Source of the DNA: an uncultured Acetatifactor sp.
Lineage (GTDB): Bacteria > Bacillota > Clostridia > Lachnospirales > Lachnospiraceae
Reading direction: 5' to 3'
DNA: 64,000 nt
Assembly (NCBI GenBank): GCA_910589655.1
Contig: CAJUTJ010000058.1
Location: 1 to 64,000, forward strand
Shown: positions 1-5,677 of the stretch, piece by piece
How the letters are laid out: each line of letters begins with the position of its first letter
Position numbering within the stretch: position 1 is the stretch's first letter
Program-made: the position numbers and the translations under genes
The notes under the pieces: model-generated
Told to the model about the DNA's origin: nothing
What the model saw: the letters and a program-made list of their open reading frames with translations, nothing else
Databases searched by the model: none

Positions 1-137
1 CGTTTCGTGCTCCCTTGCACGAAATCCCGAGACTGCTGTGCGCCAAACCCGCTGTCCTTACGGGTTTGTGTGCATCTTCATAGTAAACCCTCATACTTTC
101 TTGCATGGTGGTGCAGCCGGTTGCATGAGGGTTTAGG
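1..137. repeat. Partial copy of structured repeat family A (cut by window edge)
   Basis: Contains successive hairpins: TTTCGTGC/GCACGAAA (3-10/17-24), AAACCCG/CGGGTTT (45-51/61-67) and a long stem beginning AAACCCTCAT near 86 and closing with ATGAGGGTTT near 125-134. The linker after the first hairpin (CCCGAGACTGCTGTGCGCC, 26-44) and the linker after the second (GTGTGCATCTT, 68-78) match linkers of the copy at 4972-5201 (GCGAGACATGCGGGCGCC and GTGTGCATCTT). The stems between them differ in sequence but still pair. The left end lies outside the window, so no target duplication can be tested. Confidence 0.6.
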
Positions 138-347
138 AAGAAATCCTGCAGGTTATACTACACTGCACTGCCAGAAGCGCCGCTGCCAAAGTTCCAAGCA
201 GCAGAAGACAATCAAGGTTTACAGGGCTTCCCACAGCCAGTTCCTGAGTATTTCCGCTGCAAAGCCGCCCGCAAGCATGTCAAAACGCTTATCCGGAAAC
301 ACAAAGAAAACATCATGATATACCCTTACGTACTTATTATTCTGTAA
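129..347 (+). other. Possible gene remnant / unassigned region (138-405)
   Basis: A reading frame without a usable start stays open from 129 to a TAA at 345-347. Its tail (EYFRCKAARKHVKTLIRKHK and on) has a protein-like, basic composition, but I do not recognise a family. It follows directly on the repeat at 1-137, so it may be the 3' end of a gene disrupted by that repeat, or chance. The overlapping 103-codon ORF that starts at 7 runs through the repeat hairpins and is not credible. Nothing else is visible before 405. Confidence 0.2.
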
Positions 348-405
348 TTCCCATGGAGCCTTTATCCACATTCTGTCTTATCATGCGCCTTGCCTGAACC
401 GCACC

Positions 406-567
406 AGAGCGTGTTTGAAAATTGCTTTCTGGCAGATGTGCGTCACAATTTGTGGGAGATTTGCGCTAAATGAAAGGCGCATGGCGGGCTATGTAACCTG
501 AATTTGGCGTAAATATCACGCAAAGCGGGGCGTGCAGATGTCAGGAATGAATTTTCAAACACGCTCT
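406..567. mobile_element. MITE-like element with 18-bp terminal inverted repeats
   Basis: The 18-bp ends AGAGCGTGTTTGAAAATT (406-423) and AATTTTCAAACACGCTCT (550-567) are perfect inverted repeats. Imperfect complementarity continues inward (CTTTCTGGCAGATGTGC against a right arm reading CATTCCTGACATCTGCAC). The 162-bp interior has no ORF. This is the architecture of a non-autonomous miniature inverted-repeat transposable element. I looked for a flanking target duplication (ACCGCACC left, AGGCCTGC right) and found none, so the last step of proof is missing. Confidence 0.75.
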
Positions 568-648
568 AGGCCTGCGTATGATAAATCATAATAATGCTTT
601 TCCGTAACGTATTTCAATAAAAAATGCTTTTTTAAAAGCATATACCCA

Positions 649-677
649 TTGAAAATGAAAAAGAACTACTTTATACT
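649..677 (+). promoter_or_regulatory. Sigma-A-type promoter of the ABC-like gene
   Basis: TTGAAA (649-654), a 17-bp spacer, then TATACT (672-677), 55 bp before the ATG at 733. It is a near-consensus housekeeping promoter. The start codon also has an AGGAG box 8 nt upstream. A short palindrome (ATGCTTTT..AAAAGCAT, about 624-641) lies just upstream of the -35 box. Confidence 0.65.
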
Positions 678-732
678 CAAAGGAAATACCATAAAACCAG
701 CCAAAAGATTTTAACAAAAGCAGGAGTTTGAA

Positions 733-1440
733 ATGTTTGAAATAAAAACGGATTCATCAAAATGTGTTTCACTCATTGAAGGTTCGGCGTTCTTGGATCA
801 GACGGTTCATGATTCTTGGGAATACGCAGATTTGTCTTTCGAAAGCGGAAAAATATATGGAATAATAAGTGAATACAGGCAAGGATGCATGTATCTTTCC
901 TATTTGCTGGGAGGCAAAGTGGATTTCGGCGACTTACAAATATACTATAATGACAAGAAAATTGAGAAAGAATATCTATCTCTTATCAGCTGGAATTTGG
1001 AGCCGTCCCATGAAAAATACAGGAACAAAGCAGTAAAAAAATCCATTGAAAAAATGATACAAAAGAGTAACTGTGAGGATTCGTTTGAGGAAATTGCGGA
1101 AAAATTTATACTGACGAAGCCGCGCTATAACAGAAAGCTCTTTCAATTAAGCGGTGAAAGGTGGAGAGCATCCGCAGCATTGGGCTATGCCGCCGGAAAA
1201 CATATTTTTTACGCGCCATATGAAACAAGTCAATTTTATTATCAGATGTCCCGGCAAGGATTAATTAAAATATTAAGAAACTTAACAGATTCAGGTTCAA
1301 TGGTGCTTTTACCCGCAAGTTCAGATGTATTTCTAAAACATATTGTGGACGAATGTGTTTATTTGGATAGAGAGTATGACATTGATGTATTGGCAAGGCT
1401 GTACTCAGCTATGTATGGCAAAGGAAATTGGATAAAGTAA
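733..1440 (+). CDS. ABC-ATPase-like protein lacking the P-loop
   Basis: 235 aa, soluble, no signal peptide. The fold signature is that of an ABC transporter nucleotide-binding domain: a strand-turn region GKIYGIISEY (39-48) where Walker A should sit, a signature-like QLSGERWRASAALGYA (138-153), and a Walker-B-like hydrophobic strand IFYAPYE (158-164) followed by a helix and LLPASSD. The GxxGxGKS/T loop is absent (the equivalent reads SEYRQGCMYL) and the Walker B aspartate-glutamate pair is not present, so ATP binding by the usual mechanism is unlikely. The gene is monocistronic, with its own promoter (649-677) and terminator (1463-1525), and no permease lies beside it. It could be a regulatory or scaffold relative of ABC ATPases. 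I know of no function. The assignment to the ABC superfamily rests on motif layout only. Confidence 0.75.
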   Translation: MFEIKTDSSKCVSLIEGSAFLDQTVHDSWEYADLSFESGKIYGIISEYRQGCMYLSYLLGGKVDFGDLQIYYNDKKIEKEYLSLISWNLEPSHEKYRNKAVKKSIEKMIQKSNCEDSFEEIAEKFILTKPRYNRKLFQLSGERWRASAALGYAAGKHIFYAPYETSQFYYQMSRQGLIKILRNLTDSGSMVLLPASSDVFLKHIVDECVYLDREYDIDVLARLYSAMYGKGNWIK

Positions 1441-1462
1441 TCTGGCAGACTTTTATTTTAAT

Positions 1463-1525
1463 AAAAAGCATCCGCTTCCGAGGACACTGTATGATGCGCC
1501 CCTGAGTCGGATGCCTTTTATTTTG
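1463..1525 (+). terminator. Terminator after the ABC-like gene
   Basis: GCATCCG (1468-1474) pairs with CGGATGC (1508-1514). The arms are flanked by an A-run on the left and TTTTATTTT on the right. The loop is long (33 nt), so efficiency is uncertain. Confidence 0.5.
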
Positions 1526-1581
1526 TTACTTACCTTGTATTTTGTTACTTACCTTTTATTTTGTTACTTACCTTGTATTTT
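1514..1581. repeat. 19-bp tandem repeat, 3.6 copies, alternating variants
   Basis: Units of 19 bp read CCTTTTATTTTGTTACTTA (1514-1532), CCTTGTATTTTGTTACTTA (1533-1551), the first variant again (1552-1570), then a partial second variant (1571-1581). The T/G alternation means the real duplication unit was 38 bp. It lies between the convergent genes at 733-1440 and gpmI. Confidence 0.85.
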
Positions 1582-1624
1582 CCGGTTCCCTTATAAGCGC
1601 AGAATTGCGGAAAAGCCGCTGCAT

Positions 1625-1658
1625 GGCATTCGGCTTTCCTGCAGTAAAGCCGAATGCC
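1625..1658 (-). terminator. Hairpin at the 3' end of gpmI
   Basis: GGCATTCGGCTTT (1625-1637) and AAAGCCGAATGCC (1646-1658) form a perfect 13-bp stem that overlaps the gpmI stop codon by one base. No clean U-tract follows on the minus strand, but a second small hairpin (GCGG/CCGC) does. It probably serves as terminator or 3' stabiliser. Confidence 0.5.
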
Positions 1659-3202
1659 TATTTCTTTATCAGCAATGATTTTCCCGTCATTTCTTCCGGC
1701 TGCTCTTTGCCCATAATCTGGATCAGCGTGGGGATAATATCTGCCAGACAGCCGTTCTCGCGAAGGGTGTAAGCCTGATCGTAATTTACCAGTATGAAAG
1801 GCACCTGATTGGTGGTATGGGCAGTAAAAGGATCCCCCGTCTCATAGTCAACCAGCTGCTCCGCGTTTCCATGATCCGCGCAGATGAACATGGCGCCGTC
1901 TGCTTCCTTTACGGCTTCCACTGCTTTTCCCACACATTCGTCAACCGCTTCCACTGCCTTCACCGCCGCGTCCATGATACCGGTATGTCCCACCATATCG
2001 GGATTTGCAAAATTGATGATAATCACGTCATACTTACCGGAGCGGATGGCCTCGCAAAGCTTATCACAAACCTCATAGGCGCTCATCTGGGGCTTCAAGT
2101 CATAGGTGGCAACGTCCTTCGGGGAATTAACCAGCACTCTGTCCTCACCCTCATTAGGCTCCTCCACACCGCCGTTGAAAAAGAAAGTGACATGTGCATA
2201 TTTCTCCGTCTCGGCAATACGGGCCTGTTTCATCTTATTCGCCGCCAGCCATTCGCCGAAGGTGTTGGTAACGGCTACCTTATGGAATGCCACTTCCTTG
2301 TTGGGAATGGTGGGATCATAATCGGAGAAGCATACAAAGGTGATATCCTTTCTCGCCCCTCTGTCAAAGCCCTTAAAATCATCATCGCAAAAAGCTCTGG
2401 TAATTTCTCTGGCACGATCCGGACGGAAGTTAAAGAAGATAACGGAATCTCCGTCGGAAACCGTAGCTACAGGCTTGCCGTCCTCCACTGCCAGCGTAGG
2501 CTTTACAAACTCGTCCGTCTCTTCCCTGTCATAGGACTGCTGAATCCCACAGATCCCGCAGGCTGCGGTAAGCCCTTCTCCCTTTGTCATGGCATCATAA
2601 GCCAGCTTTACACGATCCCAGTTATTGTCCCTGTCCATCACATAATAGCGGCCCATAACGGAAGCGATTCGTCCTACGCCGATCCTCTCCGCCTCCGCAG
2701 TCAGCGCTTCCGCAAACTCCTTGCCGCTGGCAGGAGGTGTGTCGCGTCCGTCCAAGAAGCAATGTACGTATACCTTCTCCAATCCGTTTCTCTTCGCCAG
2801 CTCCAGCAGGCCGTAAAGATGGGTATTATGACTGTGCACACCGCCGTCGGACAACAGTCCCATTAAGTGCAGCGCACTGTTATTTTTCTTACAGTTCTCC
2901 ACCGCTTTCAACAGAGCGGGGTTCTCGAAAAAGGTTCCGTCCTGAATCTCCTTTGTGATTCTGGTGAGCTCCTGATAAACGATGCGCCCGGCGCCCATAT
3001 TCAAATGTCCCACTTCGGAATTGCCCATCTGTCCGTCAGGAAGGCCAACCGCCATGCCGCTGGCATTGCCTCTCACGAAAGGGTACTCCTTCATCAGACT
3101 GTCCATTACAGGAGTCTTAGCCTGCGCCACGGCATTTCCTTCCTTCTTCTCGTTGAGGCCGTAGCCGTCAAGAATCATTAAAACTACAGGTTTCTTGCTC
3201 AT
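1658..3202 (-). CDS. gpmI: 2,3-bisphosphoglycerate-independent phosphoglycerate mutase
   Basis: Interconverts 3- and 2-phosphoglycerate in glycolysis using two Mn2+ ions and a phosphoserine intermediate; cytosolic. The length (514 aa) is typical of the family. The metal/catalytic motifs are in place: LDG (D12), the phosphorylated serine in QMGNSEVGH (S62, the same number as in the Geobacillus enzyme), DGRDTPP near 155, FNFRPDRAREI near 260, and the alkaline-phosphatase-type metal sites ADHGNAEQ and AHTTNQVP near the C-terminus. The start is at 3202 because AAGGAG lies 8 nt before that ATG. An in-frame ATG six codons upstream would place the ribosome binding site inside the coding region. The gene stands alone here; in many Firmicutes it sits with gapA-pgk-tpiA. 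Confidence 0.97.
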   Translation of the reverse strand: MSKKPVVLMILDGYGLNEKKEGNAVAQAKTPVMDSLMKEYPFVRGNASGMAVGLPDGQMGNSEVGHLNMGAGRIVYQELTRITKEIQDGTFFENPALLKAVENCKKNNSALHLMGLLSDGGVHSHNTHLYGLLELAKRNGLEKVYVHCFLDGRDTPPASGKEFAEALTAEAERIGVGRIASVMGRYYVMDRDNNWDRVKLAYDAMTKGEGLTAACGICGIQQSYDREETDEFVKPTLAVEDGKPVATVSDGDSVIFFNFRPDRAREITRAFCDDDFKGFDRGARKDITFVCFSDYDPTIPNKEVAFHKVAVTNTFGEWLAANKMKQARIAETEKYAHVTFFFNGGVEEPNEGEDRVLVNSPKDVATYDLKPQMSAYEVCDKLCEAIRSGKYDVIIINFANPDMVGHTGIMDAAVKAVEAVDECVGKAVEAVKEADGAMFICADHGNAEQLVDYETGDPFTAHTTNQVPFILVNYDQAYTLRENGCLADIIPTLIQIMGKEQPEEMTGKSLLIKK

Positions 3203-3684
3203 AATTGTCTCCTTATCCATGCTTTCATATATTAGTTTTTATATAACAATTTTTAGTTATAGTTTTCTCTTTATACAATTTTCTTAATTATAGTCCCTTT
3301 TGTATTCACTTTGTTTTCACACATTTTTCGGTTATAGTTCATATCTGGTAAAACTCCGCAGAATATTTTCTGAGAGTGCTGCTTCACAAACACAGGCGCA
3401 GCGGTGGCTACGTTGAGACTTGAAGAGTAATGCTATCAGGGAAATTTATTCTGCGTCATTTAGCTGAAAATGATTGATATAGTACATTAGCCATTATACA
3501 CTGAAAACACACCCCTTGCAACAAGAACCTGTAAAACAGCGATTTCGCGCATAAGACCACTGTACTATTATGCTGCCGATTATGCAATAAAGGGAACCGC
3601 ATTTTCAGACGATGGTGCAGATTGCGTTTATTGTAGAAAGTCCAATGAAGCGAGGGAACAGCAAAACCGGCCACGCCGATAAAA
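3203..3684. other. Intergenic region between gpmI and the antiporter gene
   Basis: About 480 bp with no credible gene. The gpmI-proximal part (3220-3350) is very AT-rich, with TTATAGT occurring three times and a TATAAT on the minus strand, so it presumably holds the gpmI promoter; no good -35 box is visible. A fragment AACAGCGATTTCGCGCA at 3536-3552 equals part of repeat family A, so the rest may be decayed repeat. The 72-codon minus-strand ORF at 3456-3674 has neither a ribosome binding site nor protein-like composition. Confidence 0.5.
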
Positions 3685-3706
3685 TCCCCGGCTTTTATGC
3701 CGGGGA
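3685..3706 (-). terminator. Intrinsic terminator of the antiporter gene
   Basis: TCCCCGGC (3685-3692) and GCCGGGGA (3699-3706) form an 8-bp GC-rich stem with a 6-nt loop. On the minus strand it is followed by TTTTAT. The stem overlaps the last codons and stop of the antiporter gene. Confidence 0.75.
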
Positions 3707-4876
3707 AGCTGTGTCTTTTGAATATAAAATTTTCAATATAATGGGTGTCAAAATCGATGATACAATAATCAAAAAGATAACGGATGTAAAATACACCGAT
3801 GTCAGCAATCCAGCCGACAAGCCCTTCTGGGCCACAATCAACGCTACCTCGCCGCGTGTCATCATGCCCACGCCGATCTTCAGCGAATCCAAGCCGTTAA
3901 ACTTACATAGCCGCCCCATGATTCCGCAGCCAACCACCTTGGAGATCAGTCCCACGGCAACAAACGCAATCGAAAAGAGCAGAATCCCCATGCTGATGCT
4001 GTCAATATTTGTTTTCAGACCGATACTCGCAAAAAAGACCGGACCGAATAATATGTAAGAACTGGTATCCATTTTTTGTGCGATATACTCCGAGTCGCGG
4101 ATAGAACAAAGAATGATCCCCGCCACATAAGCCCCCGTAATATCTGCAATGCCGAAATATTTTTCCGCAATGTATGCCATTGCCAAACACAGAGCCAGCC
4201 CCGCAATCGGAATACGCCTTGTATGGGGATATTTGCCATCCACATACTGAAAGATTTTATAACAGATAAAGCCCACCACAATGGCAAACAGGAAAAACAA
4301 GACGGTATTGGCCAGCACTGTCATGGGCTGGGAATCCGGACTCTTAAACCCGATCACAAAGGTCAGCACAATGATACCGATAACATCGTCAATAATTGCC
4401 GCACTTAAAATCGTCGTACCTACTTTTCCTTTTAATTTTCCCATTTCCCGCAGCGACTCTACCGTAATGCTCACGGAAGTCGCCGTCAAAATCGTGCCCA
4501 CGAAAACTGCCTTATAAAACTCCTCCGAGCCCCATGCGCCAACACCGTAAAATGCCATATATAGCAGTGAACCGCACACAAGCGGAACAAATACGCCCGC
4601 ACAGGCAATCAGCGCGGCAATCGGTCCCGTCTTCAGCAAGTCCTTTAAATCCGTTTCCAGTCCCGCCGAAAACATCAATAAAACGACACCGATCTCGGCA
4701 AGCTGCACCAAAAAATCCGATTGCTCCACCCATCCTAAAATACTGGGGCCGATCAGAAGCCCCGCGATAATCTCTCCCACAACCTGCGGCGCCTTGCACT
4801 TTCTCGCTGCAATCCCACACACCTTTGCGGCAATAATAATAATTGCTAACTGCTTAAACACTAAATACGATTCCAC
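3695..4876 (-). CDS. CPA2-family cation/proton antiporter
   Basis: 393 aa, almost entirely hydrophobic, with about 12 membrane spans. It is an inner-membrane exchanger of the monovalent cation:proton antiporter-2 type (KefB/NapA-like core), which exchanges Na+ or K+ for H+. Family signs are GEIIAGLLIGPSILG (about 35-49), the crossed-helix region ending ILSAAIIDDVIGIIVL (the two adjacent aspartates typical of electrogenic CPA2 exchangers) and the late RGEVALIVAQKGL. There is no C-terminal TrkA-N/RCK domain, so ligand gating as in KefC is not expected. The start is GTG at 4876 with AGAAGGGG 8 nt upstream. It has its own promoter (4932-4960) and terminator, so it is monocistronic. The cation cannot be read from sequence. 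Confidence 0.9.
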   Translation of the reverse strand: MESYLVFKQLAIIIIAAKVCGIAARKCKAPQVVGEIIAGLLIGPSILGWVEQSDFLVQLAEIGVVLLMFSAGLETDLKDLLKTGPIAALIACAGVFVPLVCGSLLYMAFYGVGAWGSEEFYKAVFVGTILTATSVSITVESLREMGKLKGKVGTTILSAAIIDDVIGIIVLTFVIGFKSPDSQPMTVLANTVLFFLFAIVVGFICYKIFQYVDGKYPHTRRIPIAGLALCLAMAYIAEKYFGIADITGAYVAGIILCSIRDSEYIAQKMDTSSYILFGPVFFASIGLKTNIDSISMGILLFSIAFVAVGLISKVVGCGIMGRLCKFNGLDSLKIGVGMMTRGEVALIVAQKGLSAGLLTSVYFTSVIFLIIVSSILTPIILKILYSKDTASPA

Positions 4877-4931
4877 TTTTTTCCCCTTCTTTCATTCTGT
4901 TATATTTTATCGTATTTTTTATGCCTAACAC

Positions 4932-4960
4932 ATTATAGTCTTTTGCCTTTACAAAGTCAA
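4932..4960 (-). promoter_or_regulatory. Promoter of the antiporter gene
   Basis: On the minus strand TTGACT (4960-4955), a 17-bp spacer, then TATAAT (4937-4932): a near-perfect sigma-A promoter 55 bp from the GTG start. The mobile repeat that ends at 4972 has inserted just upstream of the -35 box. Confidence 0.8.
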
Positions 4961-4971
4961 TCATTCTTGAT

Positions 4972-5201
4972 GTTACTGTTCACTCCGTTCACAGCAACCT
5001 ATGCGCGAAATCGCAAAACAGCGATTTCTGTGCATGTCTGTCTCGGGTTTATCACGCAGAAACAGCGTGAAAACACCTCGCGGCGAAGTCAAAATCGCGT
5101 CTCTATGCGATTTTGCGAGACATGCGGGCGCCAAAACGCATTCTTTTCACGTTTTGTGTGCATCTTGTAACGGTTCAGTGACCTGTCTGAACTGTTACAA
5201 C
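4972..5201. mobile_element. Structured mobile repeat A, 230 bp, with 8-bp target duplication
   Basis: The element starts GTTACTGTTCACTCC and ends CTGAACTGTTACAAC (imperfect inverted ends). It is flanked exactly by the direct repeat TTCTTGAT (4964-4971 and 5202-5209), an 8-bp target duplication. It has no ORF. Inside are serial hairpins: AAATCGC/GCGATTT with loop AAAACA (about 5008-5027), TCACGC/GCGTGA (about 5052-5070), AAAATCGC/GCGATTTT (5091-5098/5107-5114), AAAACG/CGTTTT (5133-5138/5150-5155) and a 14-bp stem TTGTAACGGTTCAG/CTGAACTGTTACAA (5165-5178/5187-5200, one G-T pair). Its left 118 bp is about 94% identical to the copy at 54211-54342; the right half is shared with the copy at 1-137. 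Confidence 0.85.
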
Positions 5202-5227
5202 TTCTTGATCTCATTTCATTTTTACAG

Positions 5228-5256
5228 TTGACAATTAGTGGAAGTTGTTGTAGTGT
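5228..5256 (+). promoter_or_regulatory. Promoter of the leader ORF / exporter operon
   Basis: TTGACA (5228-5233), 17-bp spacer, TAGTGT (5251-5256): perfect -35, moderate -10. It lies about 75 bp before the leader ORF and is the only good promoter seen before the exporter genes. Confidence 0.6.
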
Positions 5257-5332
5257 AGATTACAGTTATTCATGCATCGGCGCGAAAGCCCAGTCAGCGG
5301 ACGCGCAAAATTAAAAAGAAGGAGGTAACGCT

Positions 5333-5473
5333 ATGTATAACGATCCGACTAAAAAAGTTTTGCTGTTAAGCATCATACACTGCACGCAGTTACCTCAGGA
5401 AATCGCAAAGGATCCGGAACTTCCGCAGGCAGAATTACCGCCTAAGGAATGGTTCTGTCTCCTTATTATCTGA
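5333..5473 (+). CDS. 46-aa peptide, candidate leader peptide of the exporter operon
   Basis: ATG at 5333 is preceded by AAGGAGGT with a near-ideal spacing, one of the strongest ribosome binding sites in the window. The ORF ends with TGA at 5471-5473. The product begins MYNDPTKKVLLLSIIHCTQL and ends ELPPKEWFCLLII. It has two cysteines, no signal peptide and no transmembrane helix of normal length. It lies between a promoter (5228-5256) and an intrinsic terminator (5519-5551), which precede two ABC exporter genes. By analogy with BmrB, the leader peptide of the B. subtilis bmrCD exporter operon, I infer a regulatory ORF whose stalled translation allows read-through. The alternative is that it is itself an exported or signalling peptide. 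The existence of the ORF is well supported; the role is inferred. Confidence 0.7.
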   Translation: MYNDPTKKVLLLSIIHCTQLPQEIAKDPELPQAELPPKEWFCLLII

Positions 5474-5518
5474 ACAAACAGATATCTCTCTTGTTAGAAT
5501 ATCCTCTTTGCTGATCAG

Positions 5519-5551
5519 AGTCCATGGTAAACTGCCATGGACTTTTTATTT
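5519..5551 (+). terminator. Intrinsic terminator / attenuator before the ABC exporter
   Basis: AGTCCATGG (5519-5527), loop TAAACTG, CCATGGACT (5535-5543), then TTTTTATTT: a textbook terminator lying between the leader ORF and the exporter start. A smaller hairpin TATCTG/CAGATA (5467-5472/5479-5484) covers the leader stop codon. A stretch CAGTTACC inside the leader (5388-5395) could pair with GGTAAACTG of the terminator with one bulge, a weak candidate antiterminator. The placement suggests conditional read-through, not a true operon end. Confidence 0.8.
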
Positions 5552-5677
5552 GAACGGGAAATTCCGCATTTCCTCTTTTCTCATGTCTTTGGCAGCTCAC
5601 CGCCGATTTTTCCTGAGTATCGAAACCACACTGTTTATTTTAGCACGATCTGTAATCCGTGCGGAAATGAGGGAATT

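Noticed and set aside
7..318. 103-codon ORF at the window start
   Set aside because: Translates the hairpins of a repeat; no ribosome binding site, unnatural composition.
398..575. Target duplication around the 162-bp MITE-like element
   Set aside because: Flanks ACCGCACC and AGGCCTGC do not match in any offset I tried; the element call rests on its inverted ends alone.
1468..1514. Riboswitch-like structure after the ABC-like gene
   Set aside because: Only one long-loop stem with flanking A/T runs and no downstream gene in that direction; a terminator is simpler.
1817..2866. 349-codon plus-strand ORF opposite gpmI
   Set aside because: Lies wholly within gpmI on the other strand; no ribosome binding site, and composition is that of a complement frame.
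5537..5677. Upstream ATG extension of the first ABC exporter subunit
   Set aside because: The ATG lies inside the terminator hairpin and adds 47 residues that do not fit the exporter family; the GTG at 5678 is better placed.
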